From: Deltaproteobacteria bacterium
GTDB taxonomy: Bacteria; SAR324; NAC60-12
Direction: 5' to 3'
DNA: 39,670 nucleotides
Assembly (NCBI GenBank): GCA_002683655.1
Contig: NYTS01000093.1
Location: forward strand, 1-39,670
Part shown: positions 26,011-34,185 of the stretch, in pieces
Layout: each line of letters opens with the position of its first letter
Numbering within the stretch: position 1 is the stretch's first letter
Made by a program: the position numbers and the translations under genes
Notes under the pieces: generated by a model
Databases searched by the model: none
The model's input: the letters and a program-made list of their open reading frames with translations, nothing else
What the model was told of the DNA's origin: nothing

Positions 26011-26982
26011 ATGAACTTAAACGAAGCACAACTACTTCAGGCGTATCGAAAGATGCGTCAAATCCGAGCCTTTGAGGACCGCGTCCACGACGAGTTTGCC
26101 ACGGGAGAGATTCCGGGCTTCGTCCACCTGTACGCTGGCGAGGAGGCTTCTGCCGTTGGCTTCTGCATGCACCTCAACGATGAAGACCGCATCGCCAGTA
26201 CCCACCGTGGTCACGGACACTGCATCGCCAAGGGTGTAGAGATCAAAGGGATGATGTCGGAGATCTACGGTCGCCGCAATGGCACCTGTGCTGGCAAAGG
26301 TGGATCGATGCACATTGCTGACTTGGAGAAAGGGATGATGGGGGCCAACGGGATCGTTGGCGCAGGGCCTCCACTGATCTGTGGTGCTGGCCTGGCTGCC
26401 AAGTTCCGCAAGAATGGCGGGGTGGCGATCGCTTTTGTTGGCGATGGTGGCTCCAACCAAGGGACAACGCTGGAGTCCTTGAACCTGGCTACTGTCTGGA
26501 ACCTGCCCTGCATCTTTGTGGCCGAGAACAATGGCTATGCCGAGTCAACCGGCAGCAAGTGGTCCGTCTCCTGTGAGAACATCGCTGACCGTGCGGCAGC
26601 CTTTGGGATGCCAGGGGTTGTGGTCGATGGTCACGACTTTTTTGCAGTCTATGAGGTGGCTGGTGAAGCGATCAAGCGGGCCCGTGAAGGGGGAGGTCCG
26701 ACGCTGATTGAGTGCAAGCTCAACCGCTACTATGGTCACTTTGAAGGGGATGCCCAGACCTACCGTGGGGTGGATGAGGTCAAGAAGGTCAAGGAGAGTA
26801 AGGACTGTCTGATGCTCTTCAGCAAGCGAGTGACCGAGCAGGGGCTATTGACCCAGGCGCAGCTGGATGCCATCGACAAGGAAGTGGCTGCAGAGATTGA
26901 AGCCTCGGTAGCGCATGCGAAGTCTTCAGCGAAGCCGACCTCGGCCGACCTGATGACCGACGTCTACGTAAGCTATCCCTGA
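26011..26982 (+). CDS. acoA: Thiamine-dependent dehydrogenase E1 alpha subunit, acetoin/pyruvate type (copy 1)
   Basis: The 323-residue E1 alpha subunit has the thiamine diphosphate motif GDGGSNQG followed by ENN about 25 residues later, and the KGGSMHIAD segment near residue 92 typical of the AcoA/PdhA family. GGGGG precedes the ATG. With the E1 beta gene 32 bases downstream it would decarboxylate or cleave a 2-keto or hydroxy-ketone substrate and pass the acyl group to a lipoyl E2. No E2 follows directly; the AcoC-like E2 at 34.2 kb is the nearest candidate. Codons strongly favour G or C in third position (one sampled 60-base line is 58% GC), unlike the paralog at 32.2 kb. Its 5' region is repeated exactly at 39580-39670. 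Substrate is inferred from the AcoX and AcoC-like neighbours. Confidence 0.85.
   Translation: MNLNEAQLLQAYRKMRQIRAFEDRVHDEFATGEIPGFVHLYAGEEASAVGFCMHLNDEDRIASTHRGHGHCIAKGVEIKGMMSEIYGRRNGTCAGKGGSMHIADLEKGMMGANGIVGAGPPLICGAGLAAKFRKNGGVAIAFVGDGGSNQGTTLESLNLATVWNLPCIFVAENNGYAESTGSKWSVSCENIADRAAAFGMPGVVVDGHDFFAVYEVAGEAIKRAREGGGPTLIECKLNRYYGHFEGDAQTYRGVDEVKKVKESKDCLMLFSKRVTEQGLLTQAQLDAIDKEVAAEIEASVAHAKSSAKPTSADLMTDVYVSYP
26033..26123 (+). repeat. Direct repeat, left copy (91 bases identical to 39580-39670)
   Basis: Every base from 26033 to 26123 matches 39580-39670, where the window ends, so the true repeat is probably longer. The identity starts inside the E1 alpha coding region; upstream sequences differ. 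Confidence 0.95.
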
Positions 26983-27014
26983 ACGATGAACGGCAATATA
27001 AAGGAGAACAAGAC

Positions 27015-28016
27015 ATGGCCAGAGAGTTAACATTCAAGGACGCAATCAACGAGGCGTTGGCCCAGGAGATGGCTCGCGATGAGACAGTGATTGCGATGGG
27101 TGAGGACAATGTTGGTGGGATGGGAGCCGAAGGAGAGATTGATGCCTGGGGTGGGGTGCTTGGGGTGACCAAGGGTCTGCATGCCCAGGTGGGGGATCGA
27201 ATCATGGACACGCCGATCACGGAGTCGGCCTTCATTGGGGCAGCAGCGGGAGCGGCGGCCTGTGGAATGCGGCCTGTGGCGGAGTTGATGTTCATCGACT
27301 TCATGGGGGTTTGTTTTGATCAGATCTTCAACCAGGCAGCGAAGTTCAAGTACATGTTTGGTGGCAAGGCGGAGACGCCGCTAGTGGTACGTACGATGAT
27401 TGGGGCAGGTTTACGAGCAGCTTCTCAGCACTCACAGTGCTTGTATCCGGTCTTCACGCATATTCCTGGTTTGAAGGTGGTGATTCCATCGAATCCGTAT
27501 GATGCCAAGGGGTTGATGATCCAGTCGATCCGGGACAATGACCCGGTGATTTTCTGTGAGCACAAGTCGCTCTATGGTCTCAAGGGAGATGTACCAGAGG
27601 GATCGTATGCGATTCCGTTCAATGAGGCCAACGTAGTGCGGGAAGGGGGAGATGTGACAGTAGTGGCGATGGGGATGATGGTCCACAAGGCGATGGAAGC
27701 AGCATCGGCGTTGGCCAAGGAAGGGATCCAGTGTGAGGTGATTGATCCAAGGACAACCTCACCGTTGGATTTGGAGACGATCATCGAGAGCGTGGAGAAC
27801 ACGGGTCGCTTGGTGGTGGTGGATGAGTCGAACCCACGCTGCAGCATGGCAGCGGACATTAGTGCTCAGGTGACGGAGCAGGCCTTTGGTTCGTTGAGGG
27901 GTCCAGTGAAGATGGTGACGGCACCGCACTGTCCGCCGCCGTTTTCGGATGTATTGGAGGATCTCTACATTCCAAGTCCAGAAAAGATCGCTGAGGCTGT
28001 CAGGGCTTTGAAGTGA
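27015..28016 (+). CDS. acoB: Thiamine-dependent dehydrogenase E1 beta subunit, acetoin/pyruvate type (copy 1)
   Basis: The 333-residue E1 beta subunit has the usual N-terminal pyrimidine-binding domain (REL-FKDAINEAL, DTPITESAFIGAAAGAA) and a C-terminal transketolase-C domain (VIDPRTTSPLDLETI). AAGGAG lies at an ideal distance before the ATG. It shares the high G/C third-position style of the E1 alpha gene in front, though with more G-ending than C-ending codons, and the style stops at its end. The stop overlaps the AcoX start. It is predicted to form the alpha2-beta2 heterotetramer with its partner. Confidence 0.87.
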   Translation: MARELTFKDAINEALAQEMARDETVIAMGEDNVGGMGAEGEIDAWGGVLGVTKGLHAQVGDRIMDTPITESAFIGAAAGAAACGMRPVAELMFIDFMGVCFDQIFNQAAKFKYMFGGKAETPLVVRTMIGAGLRAASQHSQCLYPVFTHIPGLKVVIPSNPYDAKGLMIQSIRDNDPVIFCEHKSLYGLKGDVPEGSYAIPFNEANVVREGGDVTVVAMGMMVHKAMEAASALAKEGIQCEVIDPRTTSPLDLETIIESVENTGRLVVVDESNPRCSMAADISAQVTEQAFGSLRGPVKMVTAPHCPPPFSDVLEDLYIPSPEKIAEAVRALK

Positions 28017-29059
28017 GACTTCAAGATCCGCCCAAAGAGGTGAGCCGGCCAATTCGTGTCGGAATTCTGGCAAACCCTGCCTCTGGGCGGGATATTCGAA
28101 GAGTCATCTCAAAAGCTTCTGTTTTCCCGACAGCTGAAAAGTGCAACATGATCCAACGATTGATGGGTGCACTGACAGTATGTGGGGTCGATGAAGCTTG
28201 GATGATGCCGGATAAGGGAGGTATAGCTACTGTCATTAAGCGATTCGGTCAGACTCCTGAAGGGAAGCGATTGCTGCCTGTTCAATTTACGGACACAGAC
28301 ATCATGGAGATCCCTGAGGACACCAGATTATCTGTCCGTGCAATGATAGCAGCTGGTATTCGCGCAATCATAGTCTTGGGGGGAGATGGCACTCATCGCC
28401 TAGTTGCTGAGGAATGTGGTGAGATCCCAATGGCAACACTCTCGACGGGGACAAACAACAGTTTTCCAGAATTGAGGGAAGCTACTCTCAGCGGTTTGGC
28501 AGCGGGTTTGGTTGCGACCGAAAGGTTAAACCTCGACGATGTTACCAGACGTGAGAAAAGACTGTTGGTTGAAGTTAATGGCGAAACAAGGGGTATGGCT
28601 CTCGTAGATGCTTGCATTAGTGCAGATATGTTTGTCGCTGCAAAAGCAGTTTGGCAAGTTGAGCAGCTTAGAGAACTGTATGTGACTTTTGCATCAAGCG
28701 AGGCAATCGGACTTTCTTCAATCGCTTCGTTGGTGAATCCCGTTGGGCGGGATGAAGATCATGGTCTAGGAGTGCAAATGGATCCAGAAGCCACCCAAAA
28801 GGTTATGGCTCCGATTGCACCTGGTTTGTTTGCTAAACTTGGAATTCAAAGATGGGACGAACTTCAACTTGGAAGCTCCTGGGCTCCAACCATCGACCGA
28901 GGAGTGATTGCTCTTGATGGGGAAAGAGAAATTGAGTTCAGAGCTGTTGATAACGTCCGATTAAGTATGGATCGTCTTGGCCCCAGGGTAATCGACGTCA
29001 GCAAGGCTTTAGGTGCGGCCGCTAAGCAGGGGATCATGCTATCTGATTCAAATGAGTAG
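28013..29059 (+). CDS. acoX: AcoX-like ATP-NAD kinase family protein
   Basis: The 348-residue protein starts at a GTG that overlaps the E1 beta stop (GTGA). It has an NAD-kinase-like core: GILANPASGRDIRR near residue 18 and VLGGDGTHRLVA near 122, with STGTNNSFPE near 143, corresponding to the GGDG and NTD-like sites of the superfamily. AcoX genes recur in acetoin-degradation operons, but their biochemical role is not settled to my knowledge. Its presence supports an acetoin-type reading of the E1 genes. It returns to the ordinary base composition of the region, so it was not part of the same compositional block as its upstream neighbours. Confidence 0.82.
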   Translation: MRLQDPPKEVSRPIRVGILANPASGRDIRRVISKASVFPTAEKCNMIQRLMGALTVCGVDEAWMMPDKGGIATVIKRFGQTPEGKRLLPVQFTDTDIMEIPEDTRLSVRAMIAAGIRAIIVLGGDGTHRLVAEECGEIPMATLSTGTNNSFPELREATLSGLAAGLVATERLNLDDVTRREKRLLVEVNGETRGMALVDACISADMFVAAKAVWQVEQLRELYVTFASSEAIGLSSIASLVNPVGRDEDHGLGVQMDPEATQKVMAPIAPGLFAKLGIQRWDELQLGSSWAPTIDRGVIALDGEREIEFRAVDNVRLSMDRLGPRVIDVSKALGAAAKQGIMLSDSNE

Positions 29060-29175
29060 TATTTGAGGGAAGGGGCTATCCAAATTGGAATTAACCCATG
29101 TGCGCAACCTTTCAAAATTTTTAAAGGTCATCTACTGAGATTTCATTCACTTCCGATCTTTACAGAGATAAGAAC

Positions 29176-29973
29176 ATGGATCTTCAATTAAAGGAAAAAG
29201 TTGCTTTAATCACAGGTGCCAGCAGAGGGTTAGGCAAAGCTTGTGCTGAAATGCTGGCCTCAGAGGGGTGTCATCTTTCACTTTGTGGGCGTAACAAAGC
29301 TAAACTGGAGGAAGTTGCTAGTAGATTGAGAAGTGATACGGTCAAGGTGTTGACTGTAGAAGCTGATCTTCGAAAGCGTGAAGAGAATGAAAAATTCGTA
29401 AATGAGTCAGTAGCTCACTTTGGGGGCATGGACATCCTGGTTAATAATGCTGGTGCGGGGCAATTGAGTGATCTTCTTGGTAACGATGAAGGGTTGATCA
29501 GAGAAAGTATGGACTTGATGTACTTTGGCCCTTTGCATTCTTCCAGAGCTGCAATTCCGCATTTAAGGAAAAGAGGTGGAGGAAGAATCATCAACATCTC
29601 TTCCATTTTTGGAAAGCAACCGGGAGGGTTGGTTGATTATGACTCAGTCAAGGCCGCACTGAACATGCTTACAAAGGACATGGCTAATTATCTCGCAGGA
29701 GATAAAATTCTGGTCAATGCTGTGTGTCCAGGTCCAATCAAAGGGCCACTTTGGGAAGAACCAGGTGGTTTGGGAGATCAATTGGGAGGTTTTCTTGGTA
29801 TGCCTGGTCCAGATGCGATTGAGGCATTTGCTAACCAAAACATTCCTCTGGGCCATTATGGAGATCCAGAAGATGTATCAACATTAGTTGCATACTTGGC
29901 ATCACCACATAGGAAGTTCATAACTGGTCAGGCAATCAACGTTGATGGCGGTATGGTCAAGACATTGATTTGA
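29176..29973 (+). CDS. Short-chain dehydrogenase/reductase in the aco-like cluster
   Basis: This 265-residue classical SDR shows TGASRGLG near residue 14, NNAGAG near 92, and the catalytic Ser with YDSVK (ISSIFGKQPGGLVDYDSVK). The C-terminal GQAINVDGGM is standard. An AGAGATAAG ribosome site precedes the ATG. It lies between acoX and dhaK on the same strand. In this setting it may interconvert a polyol or hydroxy-ketone with the substrate of the kinases or the E1 complex, for example acetoin/butanediol-like or alditol/ketose pairs. The substrate cannot be fixed from sequence. Confidence 0.85.
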   Translation: MDLQLKEKVALITGASRGLGKACAEMLASEGCHLSLCGRNKAKLEEVASRLRSDTVKVLTVEADLRKREENEKFVNESVAHFGGMDILVNNAGAGQLSDLLGNDEGLIRESMDLMYFGPLHSSRAAIPHLRKRGGGRIINISSIFGKQPGGLVDYDSVKAALNMLTKDMANYLAGDKILVNAVCPGPIKGPLWEEPGGLGDQLGGFLGMPGPDAIEAFANQNIPLGHYGDPEDVSTLVAYLASPHRKFITGQAINVDGGMVKTLI

Positions 29974-30036
29974 TATCTGATCTTTGAAAAAAATTAATAT
30001 TTAGGGTGCATCCCACTCAAGTAATAGAGGAATCTG

Positions 30037-31041
30037 ATGAAGAAATTGTTGAATGACCCATACAAGTACGTTGATGAAATGTTGGTGGGAATGTGTGCAG
30101 CTCACCCAGAGATTTACAGACAGACTGGCGAAGGTGGGAGAGTCATTGCCCGGGCTGGGTCTCAAAGACCAGATAAAGTTGGTATTGTCTCAGGGGGTGG
30201 TTCAGGACATCTACCTGTGTTTACAGGTTATGTGGGCCATGGGCTTTTAGATGCTTGTGCAATCGGAGATGTGTTCGCTTCTCCTTCCGTCGAGCAGATG
30301 GCTGAAGCGATGAAAGTTGCTCATGCGGGTGCTGGAGTGTTACGTCTCTACGGAAATTATGGGGGAGATGTGATGAACTTCGATATGGCTGGAGAGCAAC
30401 TGGAAATGGAGGAAGATATCCAGTCCACCACTGTTCTCCTGGCAGATGATGTTTCCTCTGCTCCACCAGAGGAAGGTGAGAAACGTAGAGGTGTTGCAGG
30501 AATGGTATACGCTTTCAAAATCGCAGGAGCCGCGGCCGAACAAATGCGATCGTTGGAGGAAGTGACGCGAATTGCCCAAGAAACCGCCGATTCCTGCCGT
30601 AGCGTTGGGGCCGCATTGACTCCTTGCACAATTCCACAAGCAGGTAAAGCGACCTTTGAGATTGCTGATGATGAGATGGAAATGGGAATGGGTATTCATG
30701 GGGAACCTGGAGTATGGAGAGACAAGCTCAAACCAGCAGATGACATTGCTCATGAGATGGTGGATCGGTTGATTGCAGATCGGGCGATTGACTCAGGTGA
30801 TCGGCTCTCAGTAATGGTTAATAGTTTGGGCGCTACTCCTCCTGAGGAACTCTACATCCTCTACAGAGTTGTCAAAAAGCGGGTTGAAGAACTGGGAGCC
30901 ACTATAGTGATGCCACTTGTCGGGCGTTACGCAACTTCAATGGAAATGTCAGGCGTTTCAATGACTTTTTGTTTCTTAAATCAGGAAAGAGAGGCATTAC
31001 TGCAGGCACCTGCGCGCTGTGCTTTTTGGCAGGTAGAATGA
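30037..31041 (+). CDS. dhaK: Dihydroxyacetone kinase-type subunit DhaK
   Basis: The 334-residue DhaK-domain protein has the substrate-binding segments GSGHLPVFTGYVGHG (histidine 58), NYGGDVMNFDMA with its aspartate, and MGMGIHGEPG with the histidine expected to bind the substrate carbonyl covalently. GAGGA precedes the ATG. It is followed with a 4-base overlap by DhaL. No DhaM phosphotransferase subunit is visible, so phosphate would come from ATP bound to DhaL or from a PTS protein encoded elsewhere. The substrate may be dihydroxyacetone or another short ketose; related split kinases act on other triose or tetrose ketones. It sits between two E1 gene sets. Confidence 0.9.
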   Translation: MKKLLNDPYKYVDEMLVGMCAAHPEIYRQTGEGGRVIARAGSQRPDKVGIVSGGGSGHLPVFTGYVGHGLLDACAIGDVFASPSVEQMAEAMKVAHAGAGVLRLYGNYGGDVMNFDMAGEQLEMEEDIQSTTVLLADDVSSAPPEEGEKRRGVAGMVYAFKIAGAAAEQMRSLEEVTRIAQETADSCRSVGAALTPCTIPQAGKATFEIADDEMEMGMGIHGEPGVWRDKLKPADDIAHEMVDRLIADRAIDSGDRLSVMVNSLGATPPEELYILYRVVKKRVEELGATIVMPLVGRYATSMEMSGVSMTFCFLNQEREALLQAPARCAFWQVE

Positions 31042-31637
31042 TGAAAGTTTCTTGGTTGCAAGACCAACTACCCCAGTTGGCTGAACATCTAGAGTCAAGT
31101 GCAGAGGAACTGAACGGCCTGGATGCCCAACTTGGTGATGGAGATCTCGGGGTGACAATGGTTCGTGGGAGCCGGCAACTTCTGGAGATTCGGGAAGAAC
31201 TGCCTGATGATTGGGGGATGGCGCTGCTAAAGTGTGCCCAGGCCTTTACCAAAACCAGTGGCTCCAGTTACGGGACCATCCTTGCTACAGGTTTGATGGC
31301 AATGGCTAAGCAGAAGAAGGGGCAGGCAGAAATGGATTCAAGTGAGTGGGCTGGTCTACTTAAAGTGGCACTGGAGGCAATGCAACATCGTGGAAAAGCA
31401 AAGTTGGGTCAGAAGACAGTCTTGGACCCAGTCTCGGCAGCACAGAAGAAATTGGAAAGTGATCCAGAAACAGGTCTCTTGGATCTGATCGAGGTGGTTC
31501 AGCAAACGATAGATGAATTTAGGGATAAGCCCTGCCAAATTGGCAGAGCCCGCATATTTCAGGACAAATCAATTGGATTAGATGACCCCGGAATGGTGGC
31601 ATTCAAACGGCTTTTAGAGGGCATTGTTCCCAATTAA
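31038..31637 (+). CDS. dhaL: Dihydroxyacetone kinase-type subunit DhaL
   Basis: This is 199 residues from the ATG at 31038, which overlaps the DhaK stop (ATGA); the track's earlier start at 30969 lies inside dhaK and lacks support. A second ATG follows immediately at 31041. The nucleotide-binding motif LGDGDLGVTM with its aspartates and the SGSSYGTILATGLMAMA helix are as expected. It supplies the nucleotide-binding domain for DhaK. The gene is followed by a 542-base stretch without a clear gene. Confidence 0.9.
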   Translation: MMKVSWLQDQLPQLAEHLESSAEELNGLDAQLGDGDLGVTMVRGSRQLLEIREELPDDWGMALLKCAQAFTKTSGSSYGTILATGLMAMAKQKKGQAEMDSSEWAGLLKVALEAMQHRGKAKLGQKTVLDPVSAAQKKLESDPETGLLDLIEVVQQTIDEFRDKPCQIGRARIFQDKSIGLDDPGMVAFKRLLEGIVPN

Positions 31638-31710
31638 GCAGTTTAGTTTTTTTAGAGCTAATTCCTGTAACGAATGTCTCACCCATCTATTTCAGAGGAG
31701 ATCTTAGCAG

Positions 31711-31890
31711 ATGAATAAGGGGGTTCAGGTCCTTTTGCCTGTTCATATTACACCGATGAATCGGCCTGGAACTAAACAATGGCTAGGCTTCAATGAGGAG
31801 CAGATAACGACATGTAGCCAACCAGCAGTGGAATCTTCAAAACTTCTGAAACGGCAAGATCTCACCTCGATGTTGGCCTGCGAAACGTAA
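31711..31890 (+). CDS. Possible small ORF, 59 residues, unknown
   Basis: This ORF was too short for the supplied track. The ATG follows AGGAG by ten bases and the frame runs 59 codons to TAA. The product starts MNKGVQVLLPVHITPMNRPG and has no signal peptide or membrane helix. I recognise no family. It could be a decayed fragment of a longer gene, a short real gene, or chance. Confidence 0.2.
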   Translation: MNKGVQVLLPVHITPMNRPGTKQWLGFNEEQITTCSQPAVESSKLLKRQDLTSMLACET

Positions 31891-32123
31891 AACCTGCTAT
31901 CCCCAATTTTAATGGGAAGGAACGCTACAATACGCCGATAATCTTGGCAGAAATACATTTAAAGCTGTTTCCGGGGGATTGACCTTATAGCAGACTTTAG
32001 ATGAATCTGCTGAAGTTTGCGTCAAGATTGTTCAGAAACTTTGAATCGATAACCAAAACGATGATACGAAAACTTTCTCGATGGGGTAACAAAACTTGGT
32101 TGGAAGATCTAACCCTTCTCCTG

Positions 32124-32145
32124 TCAGTACCCAAATGGGTACTGA
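32124..32145. promoter_or_regulatory. Perfect inverted repeat (9-base arms) before the second E1 alpha gene
   Basis: The core CAGTACCCAAATGGGTACTG is flanked by one more complementary pair, giving 9-base arms and a 4-base centre. It ends 34 bases before the preferred start of E1 alpha-2. It could be a regulator site, or an RNA hairpin in the leader. It also overlaps the alternative ATG at 32135, which argues against that start. Confidence 0.5.
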
Positions 32146-32179
32146 TACTTTCTTCTCTACTTCGTCTGCATCTGCACAT

Positions 32180-33211
32180 ATGATTTCTGAAAATAGCCGT
32201 CTCTTATATCTGCAACTCCTGCGGATTAGAACTTTTGAAGACCGAGTGGGTGAATTGTTTCTTCAGGGTGGAAGCGCAGGAACCATGCTTCATCTATCAA
32301 TTGGAGAAGAAGCACCAGCGGTTGGAGTTGCTGAAGCGATGGAGCCCAAGGACAGTTTTACTACTCATCATCGTGGCCATGGAATTTTTCTGGCTCGAGG
32401 CGCAGATCCAAAAAGAATGCTTGCTGAAATCGCTGGAAAAGAAGCAGGTTACTGTCGAGGTAAGGGCGGTTCGATGCACATTGCTGATCGAAAATTAGGT
32501 CATCTTGGGGCAAATGCGATCGTGGGTGGTGGAATTCCCCATGTAGTTGGTGCAGGGTTGAGTTACCAACTTCTTAAAGTTCCTGCGGTGTCTGTCGCAT
32601 TCTTTGGTGATGGCGCTATGCAGCAGGGAAATTTGTACGAAAGCATGAATCTGGCCGCACTCTGGAAACTTCCAGTCCTGTTTGTTTGTATCAACAATCA
32701 ATATGGAATGGGAACTAGACTCGACCAAGCGAGTGCCTCTCTTGAGTTTGTAAAGCGTGCCGAATCATTTGGGTTAGTTGGTAAAGAGGTTTCAGGACTT
32801 GATGTGGAAGAAGTAAAAAAAGAGGCAATGGAGATTTTGGCTTTGGCTCGTGAAGGGAAACCAGCTTTCATGAAAATTGACTGCTATCGCTTTCATGGGC
32901 ACGCCAGGAAAGATAAGAGCCCTTATCGAGATCAGAATGAGGAAGAGGAAGGTCGAAAAAAAGACCCCCTAAAATACCAGGCAGATCGCTTACTGGAGCA
33001 AGGAGTCTCCGTATCTGAGATGGATAGTTGGCATAAAAAAGTTGCTGATGAAATGGATGAAGCTTTGAATTTTGCCTTAGAAACTCAGGAACCTGTGTTG
33101 AATTCAATGTTCGAGGATGTCTATGCCCCTAATTTGACGCATCCAGAATCTGTGGGATCAAGGATCGATCGTGCATTGTACTCTGATATCCTGTTGGGGG
33201 ACTCTCGATGA
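32180..33211 (+). CDS. acoA: Thiamine-dependent dehydrogenase E1 alpha subunit, acetoin type (copy 2)
   Basis: This is 343 residues from the ATG at 32180. I prefer it to the track start at 32096 and to the ATG at 32135 because alignment by eye with copy 1 (LLQAYRKMRQIRAFEDRV versus LLYLQLLRIRTFEDRV) begins just after it; none of the three has a good ribosome site. The thiamine motif GDGAMQQG followed by INN is complete and KGGSMHIAD is conserved. It overlaps the E1 beta-2 start (ATGA). Codon use is like the background, unlike copy 1, so the two are old paralogs. It is expected to work with the E1 beta-2 and AcoC-like E2 that follow. Confidence 0.88.
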   Translation: MISENSRLLYLQLLRIRTFEDRVGELFLQGGSAGTMLHLSIGEEAPAVGVAEAMEPKDSFTTHHRGHGIFLARGADPKRMLAEIAGKEAGYCRGKGGSMHIADRKLGHLGANAIVGGGIPHVVGAGLSYQLLKVPAVSVAFFGDGAMQQGNLYESMNLAALWKLPVLFVCINNQYGMGTRLDQASASLEFVKRAESFGLVGKEVSGLDVEEVKKEAMEILALAREGKPAFMKIDCYRFHGHARKDKSPYRDQNEEEEGRKKDPLKYQADRLLEQGVSVSEMDSWHKKVADEMDEALNFALETQEPVLNSMFEDVYAPNLTHPESVGSRIDRALYSDILLGDSR

Positions 33212-34185
33212 AAGAAATGACCTATCGGGATGCACTGCGTTTGGGTCTCCAGGAATCAATGCAGTCTGATCCAACTATCGTGATCTTGGGAGAGGAGGTT
33301 GGACGATATGGAGGAGCATATGGGGTTACCAAGGGGCTCCTTCATGAATTTGGAGAAGACTGGGTAAGAGATACTCCAATCTCTGAGGAAATATTAGTGG
33401 GTGCGGCGGTCGGAGCAGCAATGACTGGGTTGCGGCCTGTAGCCGAGTTGATGTATGTCGATTTTATAACACTTGCGATGGATCAGCTAGTGAACCAGGC
33501 TGCCAAGATTCGCTACATGTTTGGTGGACAAATCAGTGTTCCGATGATGTTGCGAAGTCAAGGCGGAACAGGCAGATCTGCAGCAGCTCAACATTCACAA
33601 AGTTTAGAAGCCTGGGTAATGCACACTCCAGGATTGCACTTGGCAATGCCAGCCGATGCGACAGATGCCTACGTCTTGATCAAACATGCACTGACACTTG
33701 CTGATCCAGTTATATTTCTAGAGCACAAAGGTTTGTACGCTCAAAGCTTTCCCTTTAATCCTGAATCCGCTCCCCCTTGGGGTAGAGCTAAGATCAGTCG
33801 ATCAGGAAATGACTGTTCGATTATCTGTTACTCTAGAATGGTTCAACGCTCCCTAGAGGCAGCGGCCCAACTGGCTGAGTTGGGAGTGCGGGTGGAAGTT
33901 GTTGACCTCAGGACTTTACATCCTCTGGATATGGAAACAGTCACAAAATCTGTTCGAAAGACAGGGCGAGTTCTTGTGGTCACGGAGGACTGCCTGACAG
34001 CGGGCGTAAGTGCCGAGTTGTCAGCAAGAATTACGGAAGAAAACTTTGAGTATCTGGAAGAACCTGTCCTTCGAATGGCTGGAGAGGATATCCCGATTCC
34101 TGTTGCTCCTGCTTTGGAAGCTGCTTCGGTGCCCACGAATGAAAGCATCAAACAAAGTATTCTCAAATTGATGCGAAAAAAATGA
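33208..34185 (+). CDS. acoB: Thiamine-dependent dehydrogenase E1 beta subunit, acetoin type (copy 2)
   Basis: The 325-residue E1 beta subunit has MTYRDALRLGLQESM at its start, DTPISEEILVGAAVGAAM, and the C-terminal VEVVDLRTLHPLDMETV domain. It overlaps both neighbours by four bases (ATGA on each side), so E1 alpha-2, E1 beta-2 and E2 are translationally coupled. Differences from the 27 kb copy run along the whole length, so this is not a recent duplicate. It pairs with E1 alpha-2. Confidence 0.9.
   Translation: MKEMTYRDALRLGLQESMQSDPTIVILGEEVGRYGGAYGVTKGLLHEFGEDWVRDTPISEEILVGAAVGAAMTGLRPVAELMYVDFITLAMDQLVNQAAKIRYMFGGQISVPMMLRSQGGTGRSAAAQHSQSLEAWVMHTPGLHLAMPADATDAYVLIKHALTLADPVIFLEHKGLYAQSFPFNPESAPPWGRAKISRSGNDCSIICYSRMVQRSLEAAAQLAELGVRVEVVDLRTLHPLDMETVTKSVRKTGRVLVVTEDCLTAGVSAELSARITEENFEYLEEPVLRMAGEDIPIPVAPALEAASVPTNESIKQSILKLMRKK

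Larger units (their letters stand above)
31638..32179. other. Intergenic stretch between dhaL and the second E1 alpha gene
   Basis: No full gene is evident here. The stretch holds a 59-codon ORF with an AGGAG site (31711-31890), scattered short ORFs on both strands that I take as chance, and a 22-base inverted repeat at 32124-32145. It probably carries a promoter for the E1-2/E2/kinase genes. I found no convincing sigma-54 element in it. Confidence 0.6.

Noticed and set aside
26032-26531. Several long antisense ORFs opposite the E1 alpha copy 1
   Set aside because: They are shadows produced by the GC-rich codons of the real gene; none has a ribosome site or family-like sequence.
31638-31680. 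Terminator after dhaL (T-run at about 31647-31656)
   Set aside because: A T-run is present, but I see no adequate GC stem before it.
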